From NCBI GenBank assembly GCA_035772735.1, contig JASDFA010000003.1, forward strand, positions 100,354,501-100,418,500: a DNA stretch of 64,000 bases. The letters are read 5' to 3'. Under the pieces are notes generated by a model. That model did no database searches, was not told the origin of the DNA, and saw nothing but the letters and a program-made list of their open reading frames with translations. The DNA is from Datura wrightii (taxonomy: Eukaryota > Streptophyta > Magnoliopsida > Solanales > Solanaceae). The position numbers were made by a program, and so were the translations under genes. This document shows positions 1 through 11,950 of the stretch, one piece after another (positions within the stretch are counted from its first letter, which is position 1; each line of letters starts with the position of its first letter).

Positions 1-2276
1 GTAGCATGTTCCTCCTTGCTTCAGGAGTATATAAGGATATCATCGATGAACACGATCACGAACATGTCCAGATACGACTTGAACACCCTATTCATCAGAT
101 CCATAAAGGTTGCAGGAGCATTGGTTAGTCCAAATGACATAAGTACAAACTCATAATGGTCATACCGAGTTTTGAAGACTTTCTTTGGAATATCACACTC
201 CCGAACTCTGAGTGATATTCGGACCTGAGGTCTATCTTTGAGAAGCACCTGGCACCCCAGAGCTGGTCAAATAAATCATCAACCCTAGGCAACTGGTACC
301 TGTTCTTGAAGGTGACCTTATTAAGCTATTGATAATCAATACACATCTGAAGAGATCCATCCTTCTTCCGAACAAATAGAACTGGTGCACCCCATGGGGA
401 CTTGCTCGGTCTAATGAAACCCGTATCCAACAAGTTCTTCGACTATTCCTTTAACTCTTTTAACTCGGCTAGAGCCATCTTGTAAGGAGGAATAGAGATA
501 GGCTGCGTGTCGAGAAGAAAGTCTATACCGAAATCAATCTCCCGCTCGGGAGGGACACCTGGCAAATCATTGGGGAATACCTCCGGATACTCACACACCA
601 CTGGAACTGACTAAATAGTCGGGGTCTAGGAATCTACATCCATAACCCTAACTAGGTGGTACATGAAACCCTTTCAGATCATTTTCCTAGCCTTATGGTA
701 TGAAATAAACCGATCGGTTGGTACAACGGAATTACCTTTTCATTCCAAAACTGACTCACCTAGAAATCAGAATTCTACTGCACGGGTACTATAAATAATC
801 GAAGCATACCATAAAAACAACCAATCCATACCCAATATGATATCAAAGTCCATCATGGACAACTCTACTAGGTCCACGAAGGTAACCTTATGCAACACTA
901 TAATGGGGCAACCTCTATATACCCGCCTAGATGATTCACCGACTAGAGTAGATACGGAGAACAGTTCTGACAGAATTCAAGGACTAACTCCAAAACTACT
1001 AGCAGTATAAGGGGTCACAAAAGACAAAGTAACTCTTAGATATAACAAGGTATAAGAATCAATATGGAACACTTGCAACATACCCGTGACCATATGTGGC
1101 AAAGCCTCCTGCTCCTGGCGAGGCACTAGGGCATAAAACCTATTTTGGCGCTGCCGCCTACTGAACTAGTGGAAGCACCCTGATGTGGGGGTTGTGCTGC
1201 GGGAGTGGTAGAAATGGATGAAGGGCAATCTCTACTCCTGTGTCCAGATTTGCCACACCTAAAACAAACATCTGCACCGACCAGGCACCTCCTGGGATGA
1301 TTTTTGCCGCATCTCGCACAAGCTGGGAAAGTGTGCTCCACCTGCATGCTACCATGATCCCTCGATCTTGCAGTCCTGCTCCTCTGGTCTCCCCTAAACC
1401 TATATGTTGTGCTGACCGATGATGGAGCTAGAGAAATGGACCTGTGTTGGGACTGCTGGCATGGTCCACCCCCTAACCTGGCCTGAGAAACCCCGCAGCT
1501 GTCGGTTATGGCCCTATTGGCCTCTTTCTACCTCCTATAGACCGACTCCATCTGTTGCACATGCAGTACAATAAGGGGAAAGTCAATGTCCCAGTGAAGC
1601 ATGGCGATCCGACAATCTTTGTCCAAGTAATCTGCTATTCCATGCACAAAGCGGCTTAACCGAGCCCGCTGATCTGCCACCAACTTCGAAGCATATTTAG
1701 ATAACCGGTTGAACTCCAATGCATACTCTTGGACAGACATGCTACCCAGCTTCAGATTCACAAACTCGGATGCCTTGATCTCCCTCATCTCCCGAGGGAA
1801 GAATCGATCCATGAATGTGGTGTGAAACTCATCCCAGCCCATCGGGCCTGCACCCTTCGTCCTAACATCTCTCCATTGCTTAAACCATATATGTGTTACC
1901 CCCTTTAGCTGTAGGAGGTCAAGTCAACGCATTCTCCACTCTTCACCCCCATAACCTAGGTGATTTTCAAAATCTCCTTAATAAAGTCATGTGGGTCCTG
2001 TTCTACCTTCAACCCCATGAACTCCTGAGGGCTCATCCACAAGAAATTTCTCATCCTAGTTGCTACTGCATTCCCATTCTGAGGGAAATGCGCCACCATC
2101 TAATTCTGGAACTGGGCAGTCATGGCCTGTGCCAGCATTTGAATCGCTGCCCTAAACTCAGCATAGGCAACTGGCTCTAGTACGTGCTTCTCATGAATAG
2201 GGGGAGCTGGCTGATGCTCACCCTCATGATCATTACCATTTCCATTTCTCCTGGAGTTTACTCGACATGGAGGCAT
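1..2276 (-). pseudogene. Element A gag-pol remnant (gag, protease, 5' part of RT)
   Basis: The start is placed at the ATG at 2276, matching the start used in I (MPPCRVN...). The capsid part of gag reads open over 1842-1528. A zinc knuckle (C-x2-C-x4-H-x4-C, CFRCGKSGHRSRDC) lies near 1268-1227, preceded by a CARCGKNH motif. The protease (about 1085-880) has lost its active site: where family members have D-P-G-A-T, this copy reads LLYLRVTLSF, although the following FVTPY...SSFGVSP block is kept. RT follows from about 470 to the window edge and still has the VFIDDILIYS catalytic box (about 65-21). Several in-frame stops interrupt RT, for example where the conserved MCIDYRQLN should read through. 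This is a dead copy. The polyprotein would normally supply capsid, protease, RT, RNase H and integrase in virus-like particles. Confidence 0.88.
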
Positions 2277-2466
2277 GGTTCTACAAATGTGAATAGCATG
2301 AATTAGAGGAGTAAAGGATGCTCATCGCACGATATAGATCATGAAAGAAGGGGACATTTCCTAAACGTCTAGTAGCCTCTTTTTCATAAGTGTGGCGTGC
2401 TTCACACCCTTGATAAAGACTCTACTTAATGTGGCTTTCAGACTCCCTAGGACACTTCAAACCTAT

Positions 2467-2479
2467 GGCTCTAATACTA
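2467..2479 (-). other. Element A primer-binding site (tRNA-iMet type, degenerate)
   Basis: On the minus strand this reads TAGTATTAGAGCC, a decayed form of TGGTATCAGAGCC, which is complementary to the 3' end of plant initiator tRNA-Met. It sits four bases inside the LTR end (2484), as in G, H and I. Confidence 0.8.
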
Positions 2480-2483
2480 AGTT

Positions 2484-4565
2484 TGTCACGACCCAAACGT
2501 ACACCCGGATCATAGACACGGGACAAGGAGCCCCGAGAGACCCCAAAACAACCCATAGCATGAGCATACATCTAATTCAATCACTAAAACGGAAGACTTA
2601 ACATAAGGAATGTGATCATACCATAACATAAGGGAGAATCAGTAATAGACTTATACAATACAACGGAATACAACTTGTAGTCTGATAAGCCTCTAAACAT
2701 GAAAGGCGGATTGATGGGAAAATTCCCCAACTAATCCAAAATCCTGAAACTGAAAGTAACAACATAGAGTATGAACATACGGCCCTCGAAACATAAGGAT
2801 TCACCAATTAGCTGATAACGATCTCGGAAGCACTACTGAGGAGGATGAGCCTGAGAATCAGGACCTGTATCATAATATAATAAACATAGAAAGTATGCGG
2901 TCGGTATGTGGAATGTACTGAGTATGAAAAAGGTAAGTAAAACGGACATTTAATATATATGAAATTCATAAATTATCATAAGAGTAGGACGTCATGCTCG
3001 TATCGTAAATCATAATAACATATCATATGGCTCAAGGTTTTCAAAACATTCGTAACATAACGTAATCATAATCATAATAGAAGAGGTTTACTTAACATGA
3101 CTTGAGCCAACATACATAATCATGACATGCATAGATCATGAGGAACAGTAGGAGATTATCTTAACCGACATACCCCATATGAGCACACATGAAACCCGAC
3201 TTGTAACCCTAGTCAGGAGGGTGTTCGTACCTTGCCAAGGGTATAAATCATGAAGGGCGTGATCACACATGAAAAGGACCATTTGGGCCAGGAACAAACG
3301 TGAAAGGGTCCCAACATACCTACGGTGGCACGTAGTTCATGAGATCCGGGGCTTAACTTGAGCCCTGAACCTGCTCGGTGTTTGATACTAGTCCCAAAAC
3401 ATATATCGTGCTCATAATAATACTTACATGAATTCATGGGCTAGTTAAATCATGATAATCATAAATATGCTTGAACATATGTGAACTAGCCTTGACTTAA
3501 TGCCCGTGGGTTGGCCAAAAACATAATTCATGATTGATAAAATTCATCATACTTTTAGATCATGCATATAGCTTGAAATTCATAAGTTCGTAGTAGATAA
3601 CAAAATAACTTCTTAAATAAATTCATAATTCATGTGGGTCTTATCAAAACACCAATAGATCAATGGATCATAAATCGATTCATCATGAGGCATGCTTAAT
3701 CAAGCTTAATTGTTTAGAAATTAAAGATCAACAATATTATAATCAATTTAAATCCCAAAAGATAATCAAAATCAGTAGATTATGATAAGATCTCAAAAAC
3801 ATAAGACCCATAATTAAATCATTTAATTTTATACAAATTAATTACAAAACCCCATAAGTTTTTGATAATTTATAAGTAAAATCATAGACTAGGAGAATGG
3901 GTGTGGAAGGATCCACTCATTGATGACCTTACATACCTGGAAACACTGATTCTTAATTTCCCTTGAAAGACCAAGCTGGAATTTAGAGAATTCAGGGAAG
4001 AACACCTTGAATCACCTTCTAGACTCCTCTCTACACTGCTGCATGCATGAATGCGGCATAACATGGACAAATCCCCCTTATAGACCCTATTTAGACCTTA
4101 AAATGACATATTTAGACCTTAGGAATTTAGGAGTTACAAAAACACCCTTACTAAAATGTAGGAATTTTCTAGTTTCCAATGCCCACGAGTCGTTGTCGGG
4201 GGCACGACTCGTGGCCTGAATCCGTGTTGCTCACTTCCCAAACTTACTCAGGGGACCCTGAGAATCATGGTGGCTGACCATGACTCGTGGTCACCACCCG
4301 TGATCCCCACTGCCCAAGAATCCTGACCAACCATACACCCCAACCCACGGGTGACCTAACGAGTCGTGAGGTCTGACCACGACTCGTGGTCAAGCCCGTG
4401 GCCTCCTCCGCCTGAGCCTACCATCCTTGATGACCACAAGTCACCTCACGACTCATGGTCACTCCCCACGAACCACCTCACGGTTTGTCCTATGACCTGG
4501 TGTAAATTTCTAGTTTTTCTTCGTTTTGACTCCCGGGTCTGATCCTTGGGTTCCCGAATATAACA
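2484..4565 (-). repeat. Element A 5' LTR
   Basis: The LTR is 2,082 bp with TG...CA ends, on the minus strand. Close to its start (4490-4185) is a dense array of CACGAGTCGTGG-like inverted repeats, and its middle is AT-rich with many CATGATTTAT-like words. Its 3' part (about 3430-3180) matches the same section of I's LTR (52440-52690), so A and I belong to closely related subfamilies. The LTR should contain the promoter and polyadenylation signals; I could not place them exactly. Confidence 0.9.
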
Positions 4566-4570
4566 ATGAA

Positions 4571-5125
4571 GTTGCTATAATCGTGCCAAACTCAGTTCAT
4601 GAAGCAATACAGAAGGTACAACTCAGTAGAGAATGATTGAAAAAACAGCTCAGAGTTTTCAAAAATCTTATGCTGATGTGAGGAGAAGAGAATTGAAGTT
4701 TGCTGTGTGATTGGGTCTATCTGAAAATTTCACTCCTAAAAGGGGTGATGAGATTTAGGAAGAAGGGAAAGCTCAGCCTGAGATATGTGGGACCCTATAG
4801 AATTCTAAGGCGAATTGGCAAGGTAGCTTATGAGTTGGAATTACCTTCAGAGTTGGCGCCTATGCACCCAGTATTCCATGTGTCACTACTGAAGAAGTGC
4901 TTCAATTGTGCCATTGGACAGTGTGGGAGTGAAAGATAGTGTCTTAGACGAGGAGGTCCCAGTCCATATCCTTACCGTCAAGTTCATAAGCTGAGAAACA
5001 AGGAGGTAGCTTCGGTCAAAGTCTTGTGGAAGAATCAGCACGTTGAGTAAGCTCCGTGGGAGGTCAAAGCGGATGTGATGGCTAGATACCCCTATTTGTT
5101 CCCTTCCGGCTCAATTTCAGTTTAA
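4571..5125 (+). pseudogene. Element B pol 3' end: integrase C-terminus and chromodomain-like tail
   Basis: The frame enters mid-protein at a segment equivalent to GEA-x-IxPxSVHEA of the intact family, then passes through SYADVRRRELKF, a GK-x-SPRYVGPYRI (GPY/F) block near 4765-4805 and HPVFHVSLLKKC near 4865-4905. The last 50 codons (about 4975-5122) read LRNKEVASVKVLW...PWEVEADVMARYPYLF, which matches the group II chromodomain-like tail of Tekay chromoviruses. That domain is thought to bind histone marks and steer integration to heterochromatin. The stop is TAA at 5123-5125. Frameshifts near 4700 and 4910 and a stop in the chromodomain (HVE-stop-APWE) show it is dead. Confidence 0.88.
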
Positions 5126-5344
5126 CGTATAAATTTACTCCCCAAAACTTCTTTTAGTTCATGTGTTTCAGTTTCTCTCATGTAAATGAATATGTGCATG
5201 ATTAGTGAATTCAGTTCATACTTTTGATCCAGTTCAGAGGTAGTAATTTCTGCTAGTTTCATCTTTCATGATTAGTATTTGTATATAAAGATTTCCATTC
5301 TCTTCTTTCCTGTGTGTTTTCCAACATTTGAGGACGAATGTTCC

Positions 5345-5358
5345 CAAGGGGGAGATAT
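5345..5358 (+). other. Element B polypurine tract
   Basis: The purine-rich CAAGGGGGAGATAT lies immediately before the 3' LTR, where plus-strand DNA synthesis would be primed. G, H and I have the same tract at the same place. Confidence 0.85.
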
Positions 5359-7625
5359 TGTAATGCCCTAGAAACTCAATGACTAGATTTGGGACTTCCA
5401 TCAGAGAAAATTGGAAAATCTGCACCAGGTAACAAAATGGGTCGTTTTGTGACCCGTGGGAGGTGACCACAAGTCGTTAAGTGAGTCATGGTGGGGACTC
5501 TCGACTTAGCTGAAAAATTTGTAAATTTAGCTAACCACGAGTCGTGATATGACCTCTGGTCAAGAGCAAATTTAAGGCCAGGAAGAAGTGGGGCAGTGCA
5601 CCTAACGACTAGTCACCACGAGTCGTGGTCCATGCCACGACCCGTTAGGTGACTCGTGGTGACCAGTAGAGGTTTTAAGGAAGTGTACCTCACGACTGGT
5701 ACCACAAGTCGTGGTTACTGGCCACAACCCTTTAGGTCCCCCATGGGGACTGTTGATCAGTTTTCCCCTTCGAGTTTTTCAAGGGTCTTTTAGTAATTTC
5801 CTACCTCCTAGACCCTAAACTACATTGTTTTAAGCATATTTTCATATTATTAGAGGGGTTAAATGGTTTCTTTCCACATTCTCCCCATTCAGACTCTTAG
5901 AAAACAATGTAGGAGTTCTCTCATAGCATTTCAGAGCAAGAACTAGGACAATCCTTTTATCATTGATTTCTCAAAGAGATTCTTTGGGCTTCTTCACCAG
6001 GGTATGTGGAAATTCAACAAGGGAATAGTTCTTCCCTTGTGTCCCCAAATTCCTCTCTAATTTCTTTATCAGTTCTAGCCTTGCAAATTATCGAATGTTA
6101 AGAAATTGTCAGTCATCCTTTATCTAATTCATGTGGGACATTATTTTCTGTTAATTATAGATATTTTCCACATTTTGTGACTAAAATGATGTGTGTTCTT
6201 GTGAAGTGAAATTTAGCCCTAGTTCTTGAACGTAGAAAATCTTGAATCTTGCAATAGTCTTTGAATATCGAAATTTTCCTTGATTTTATCAGTGTTGGGA
6301 ATTCCCATGTTGTTAGTAGCATTGGAAACTCTATCATATTATTGTCAGCTTAGTTTTAGTAAGAATGTTAGAATTCTCAAGTGTCAGTCAGAAATGTCAG
6401 CTGATCAGTTTGACTACAGAATTTCCCGAGGTGTCAATAGTATCTCCCAGTTATCAAAATCAGATTTAGAACTTAGTTTTAGTGGTCCACTAGGTGTTCA
6501 TGACACTTTTAGATAAGAGTCTCTGACTAGCCTCAGGACCCCAACTTCATATTATAGTTTGTTCTTTAGATGGTTACGACGCTTTCAGATAAGAAGCTCT
6601 AACCAGTCTTAGAACCCAATTCAAAAATTCGGTCAGATAAGACTCTCAGGGTGCATTTAGATATGTATCTCTGACTAGTCTTGGGCCCCAGTTTTGAGCT
6701 ATCAGCTTAGTATTCTGTCTAGGACTATCCAGTGGGAGTAGGACTTAGCACCGAGCGAAGTGGGGTTCCAGTGCACCCAGGTTCCCAGAACTATATTGCC
6801 GTCGTAGGTTACAATTTCATTGTTGCTCATGTCCCTAGACACTTGTGATCACCCAGTTCATGCTTTTATACCCTGGAAAGGTATATTGTGTCCTACCGAT
6901 GGGGTGTATACATCGGACTCCATGTCTAGCTCACGTGGTTATATGTCGGTTTTAGACTCTCCCACTAGTTAGCTCAGTCTAGTTTCAGATCAGTTCAGAT
7001 TAGTATTTTAGATTTAGAACATGTTTGTGACCATCAGACAGGGTCTTTTAGACCGTTTCAGTTATTTTAGTTATTTAGTTAAGTAACTTTAGTTGTTCAT
7101 TACATGTCTTTCCAGTTTAGTTATTTCATTTCTTGTGTATGGTTTCTCTCACTTGCTCAGTACATTCAAAATACTGATACATACTTTTATGTTGTATCGT
7201 TTTATGATTTAGCTGCAGGATCCCAGTCTCAGCCTCGCTAGCTGAATACTCTCTGAAGATTTCAACTGCTCTAGTTGTTGAAATCCTCATTCTTCGAGGA
7301 CGTAGATTATTTAATTCAGTTACATTTTTATTTCCTTCTATTTAGATTTGGAGTTAGTTGGGGGCTTGTCCCAGCAACTCATCAGTTGTAGTGGCTTTTA
7401 GACGTAGATTTAGTTGTCAGACTTAAAGTTTTGTTCAAATATCTTCAAATATTAGGAATCAGTTGTATTCTCTCAAATGTTTATATTTTTTTTCTTTAAG
7501 CTTTCGCTGTATATACTTATATGTTTACTCAGAATTTCAGAGTATGATAGACCAGGGGTTGACTTGGGGTTACATGTGACACTACGTACCGTGTCCCGTC
7601 CAAGGTGTAAGCTCAGAGTGTGACA
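5359..7625 (+). repeat. Element B 3' LTR
   Basis: The LTR is 2,267 bp, starting TGTAATGCCC and ending GTGTGACA. Positions 5465-5760 hold the inverted-repeat array (for example CACCACGAGTCGTGGTC near 5612). The body (6400-7250) carries CAGTTTAG-type repeats shared with H's LTRs, placing B close to H rather than to G or I. Confidence 0.9.
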
Positions 7626-10561
7626 TTCGATCACCAGACAATCGAACTAGTCGCACCACCGGATCTCCTCCTCTCTTCTTTCATTCAACATTATTACAGA
7701 CGCCACTATCCCTTTAGCTCTCTTCTATCCTCTCAAAATGTCACCACTCCCGCTCACCCTATCTCTGGCCAAACACCACCTCAACCAACGGCCGGAAAAC
7801 GACCAAAAAACTGCTGCCCCTCCTCTCTTTCTTTCCCCCTTCATCTTCTCCTTCTTTTGGGTTGGGTTTCTCTTTAAGGGAAGATTCTTATGAATCTGTC
7901 CGAGATATGACATTGCCCATCTTTTTCTCATTGCACAATTGTTAATAGTTTGTATTTCTAGATCTAAAATTCAAGCAATTTCATATATTATTGTTTGCAA
8001 CTGCATCTAGATCGTCATATATGAAAGTCATGAATTTGTTTTATTCTAATCTTGTTAGAAATCAACTAACGTTTGATTATGTATGTTAATGTGTGGGTAT
8101 ATGTATATATGTATCAAACTCCAAATAGTGCTTCTCTTTGCCGTCTATTAAATTCTTGATATTACCTGTATGCATATCTACCCATTGTTAGAACTCTAAC
8201 ATCATTATAAGTTTAATTCTCTATACACTTCATTTGTATCATGTATCAATTCTTCGTCTCAATCTAGATTCACGATTATTTTGTATGGAATATGACATAA
8301 TTTTGTTTTCTTCTCTATTTAAGTTGGAGTTGTAATTGCCTATCATATTAAACATGGTAATTTAGGATTTTGTGTAATGTTGTGCTAAGATTCAACCTTC
8401 ATAAGTCAATATAAAATCCTTCTTTTTTTTTAATGAGTGGAATAATTTCGTAAGTGATCGTATATGGTAAAGTTTGAGTAATTATTTCTTATTAGCTCCA
8501 TTATGTGAAGTTTTGAATCTGTTATGTCTTGGAATAAGTCTATATTATTGTTATCACCTTGATTAAGAATTTCCTTTTACAATTTTATTGAGATAATTAT
8601 GGCATATATCTATTATGGTAACTAATATTTATTTATTTGTTTTCTTTTTCAAACATAATTATTGACAGCTTTGACACAAGCTTATATAAGTTAAGTTTTC
8701 CCTACGACTAGTTATTCCATAACATTAGGAGCGTATTTATGGTAAATCATTATATTTTTCTAGTCTAATTTATGTCTGAATAAGGTGATGCTGCAATGCC
8801 TTGATTTAATTGATTCGATTGCTTACTTAAGGAGATATTTTCTCAACAGTTTTTCCCTAATTTTCCTTTCTTTCACTTTCTAATTGGCTCAATCGCGTTA
8901 GAAAAGGAAGAGGTCTTCCCTCAATTTATATTAAATATTCTTTCCTATTTTAATTTTCTTACTGATTAATTATAAAAGGAGGCCTTATCTTGTCTTTTAA
9001 ACCATTTGGACATTGTCTAAAAATTTGAAATTACTTTACTCCTAAAAACTACCCGTTCTTCGCCCTTAATTGTATAACTCCTCTATCCCACCCCAACACA
9101 AGTACTTTAGGAACCCTTGAGATTCTCGTGATCTTGATGTGTTGAGGTTTGGGTATTATCAGTGAAAAGGTTTTGTTTGGAATTTCTTTTGCTAAAATTA
9201 TTATTGACTGGTTAGTTTACTTTATCTAATATCTTGTTTAATTCACTAATATGCATTCTTTGTTTTTTGATGTTCTACGCCATCACATAATGACATGTCT
9301 GATATTTTATCTAACGTGTTCATACTCGACTAAGTAACTGAAAATTCTAAATGTATATGCTTTTATTTTGTATAGTTATGGTATTTGTTTGTCTAACAGG
9401 TTACTCTAAATTTGGACCGAAGAGTTTCCTAGGGCCGGAGGGTTTTTTTTAAAACTTAGTCAATCCAGCTTTATTTCTTTTTTTTTTCATATGTTTTGAT
9501 GTATTTATTTATTTATTTTATTTTATTTGTGATAATGTAAATAAACGCTGATAATAGTGGAAAGGGGCTTATGGGGGCGGGGGATTTTATATTTCTTTAC
9601 TGTTTTCTTAACTGTCAATGTCACATAGAAATTATGCCTATAGAGTTTTAAATAATTTGATTTAAAGTATTTTTTCTTTTATGTTTAAATTTTAAAAACC
9701 TTTACCAGTAAGAACAACGAACATGATTGTCTTGGTTAGAAATTAAGACATAGGACTATACCATTTCTACAAACCATGGCGGTAGGGTTTGAACAATTTA
9801 ATTTTAAATAATTCTCACATAGCAACCCTTTTCCATAGGAATAACATTTAACTGTTCTGGTCAGAATTTACGCTCATAGGAATTTAATCGATTTTGTGTG
9901 CAAATATATCATGTTAAATTGCAGAAACCATTCCTATAGTTTACTTATTGTAACATTATTACTTTTCCATCATTAAATTTGCCTATAGGACTATTTCTAG
10001 AATAATGTAGAGGTCATAGGAATAATTCAATAGAAATCATGCTTGTGCATGCTAGAGGGAATGTTAGCTATTTACATGCTAGACCAGATCTGTAAATCGA
10101 AATTATGCTAAAAAGAATCTTGTGCATGTTAATATTTCTAAGCATGCCTACTGTTGTTCATATTACTTTGAATCTGTTAGAATCTGTCTCTAGATGTCAT
10201 GCTTGTAAGATTCCATATCCATTATCTAAACAATTGTGTTTCACCAATTTCTGCCTACCTTTAATATTTAGTCAGTTCTTTAATAAAATTAATCTAGCTA
10301 ATCATTTTTAACATTTAGTTACTATTTTTACAAGATTTAAATCCGAGTTAAATTGGAATAAGTAAAAATATTAGTTTTTGTCTTCAATATTTATTGCTTT
10401 ATCTGAAATCTTTTTGTGCTAACTGACTTTCATCTACACTTGGATCATGTTTTTCATTATCTCCATAACAATATTGATCTAATTTTTATTTGAATAGCGT
10501 CGCCCATCGTTTAGAAGTGCTATCTAACAGTGTCATATATTCGTGTGTTCTAGTTGATACA
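7626..10561 (+). repeat. Ogre/Tat-like LTR, left part (host of element B and the LARD)
   Basis: No credible gene was found here. The stretch is AT-rich apart from a C/T-rich block at 7640-7880. That block contains an 85-codon open frame with no recognisable domain, which I treat as untranslated LTR leader. From about 9620 to 10040 a short degenerate word (GCCTATAGGA / CATAGGAAT) recurs several times. The same word recurs after the LARD insertion (16540-16650), showing that 7626-10561 and 16485-17547 were once contiguous. The assignment to Ogre/Tat rests on the 3' end of the second part. The LTR start is not visible and may lie left of B. Confidence 0.55.
10557..10561. repeat. LARD target-site duplication, left copy (ATACA)
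   Basis: The five bases ATACA immediately precede the LTR start TGTCCGG. The identical ATACA follows the other LTR at 16485-16489. Confidence 0.95.
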
Positions 10562-11950
10562 TGTCCGGTGATTTGCTATAGGGGTTAAAAACCGACACGC
10601 AAGTGCACGTGGTCAAACAAGTAATAAAGTGGCTAAGTAAGCCAAGTATCGAACCAAGGAGACTCTGGATAAGTAAAATTGCTCAAGTATACTATATTCT
10701 ATCTTACTTCTGAATATGTTGACAACACGTAACCAAGAGTTTAATAATTTTTTGTTTATAAATTATATACTAAAACTATTAACAAATATCTATTTTGAAT
10801 TGAAACTATGGATATGAGCATGCCAAGGTTAAGAACAAGTAATGAACTTGATTATCATCATAATTCGGTTATTCTTCTCTTCTAGTTGCTAGCCAAGAAC
10901 ATTAGCCAAGAGATTAAAACTCTCGTATTTAATCTCACTTAAGAATCATAAACCATCCGTCTACATTTCTGTGATCAAATGCAATTTATGACCTAGCAAT
11001 ACAATTCCGGTTCCTAAATTGACTAATACGGCTTTCAAGTATATTTCTATCAGGAAAGCACATCAAAACCCAATGTTCCCAAATCAAGTTAAGAACAATA
11101 CCCTATTAATTCACAACTTTCCAATTTCGTGCTCTCTCGAGTGAAATTGGACTTTTTAGATGTACATTAATGTCGGCCACACACTAATGCAGTAGAAACA
11201 AGAATTAATAGAACAACATAGAAGAAGAAGATGAAAAACCATACAATTCAATAATCAAAATTCATCAACATTGTTCATAACCTCAGCAAGGAAGAGAATT
11301 AGCCACTCATTTGTGGATTAATCATCCTAAAACAAGTGTTAATCATACAAACAATTGATTGAAAGAAGAAAGAAAGAGTGAAAACCCCTTAGCTTTTTCG
11401 TCCCTCAACTGCCTGTAACCCACGTCCTTGCTCCACCAAGTCTGAATTTTGAAAAATAAACCTAAGTGTGTTATTTATAGTAGTAAGACTCTTTCCCGAA
11501 ATAACAAGCAACGTGTCACGGAGTGCATCGCGGAGCCCGGCCTCCGTGACACGCTATGGACGCGGAGGCCCTCTGGAAATCACCCGAAATTGGCCCGGGC
11601 AGCACCCTGCTGCGTTGGCATCGTTTCACGCTGCTTGGGCAGCGCGTTGGCAGCCCTTGGTCGCGGAGGCCACCTGCCGTGGCACGTTGCCAACGCGCAG
11701 GTGGGCTGTTTTATGCCTCCTCTTTGCCGACATTCGCGTGTTGATTCCGTTTCCAAGCCTCTACTTCACCAACTCATGGATTAGTTGCTCAAAAGTCATC
11801 AAAACCTACAAAACAAAGGCTAATCTTATTGGTTAGCACATATCTTTAATTTATCTAAAATTACATGAAAATGTATACAATAATCTTAGATAAACAAGAC
11901 TAATTTAAGTCGTAGAGCATATCTCGGGCATATATTTTTGCCCGTGATCA
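10562..11950 (-). repeat. LARD 3' LTR (left copy, 1,389 bp)
   Basis: The plus-strand limits are TGTCCGGTGA and CCCGTGATCA, so the element starts TGATCACGGG and ends CACCGGACA. A GC-rich island at about 11515-11745 stands out from the AT-rich rest. It includes an inverted repeat CCACCTGC (11670-11677) / GCAGGTGG (11697-11704). Open frames across the island are products of its base composition and have no recognisable domain. Confidence 0.95.

Larger units (their letters stand above)
1..4565 (-). mobile_element. Element A: Tekay/Del-type Ty3/gypsy element, truncated by window edge
   Basis: On the minus strand this reads 5' LTR (4565 to 2484), tRNA-iMet-like primer site, gag (from 2276), protease remnant and reverse transcriptase, and it runs off the window's left edge inside the RT. 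The LTR starts TGTTATATTCGG and ends GTCGTGACA, like the other Tekay copies here. The bases just right of the LTR (4566 onward) are the middle of another element's integrase, so A is inserted in element B. The 5-bp duplication at this end would be ATGAA (4566-4570); the partner lies outside the window. Tekay lineage is inferred from close similarity to G, H and I, which retain chromodomain-like pol ends. Confidence 0.9.
4566..7625 (+). mobile_element. Element B: 3' end of a Tekay-type element disrupted by A
   Basis: This contains the pol C-terminus, a polypurine tract and a 3' LTR, all on the plus strand. The 5' part lies beyond element A, left of the window. The TTCGA just after the LTR (7626-7630) is the expected position of a target duplication; its partner is not in the window. 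The flanking DNA to the right is an Ogre-like LTR, so B itself appears to be a nested insertion. Confidence 0.88.

Noticed and set aside
7626..7630. TTCGA after B's LTR and TTCGA after C's LTR start (18727-18731)
   Set aside because: I considered whether B and C are two ends of one element, but their LTRs face opposite ways and both are right-hand flanks, so the match is coincidence.
7620..7877. 85-codon open frame after element B's LTR, rich in Pro, Ser and Leu
   Set aside because: It begins inside the LTR end of B, has no recognisable domain, and lies in a C/T-rich leader-like stretch of the Ogre-like LTR.
11449..11836. Overlapping open frames of up to 122 codons, repeated at 15933-16370
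   Set aside because: They fall in the GC-rich island of the two LARD LTRs; the frame differs between the copies after the 50-bp duplication, and no domain is visible.
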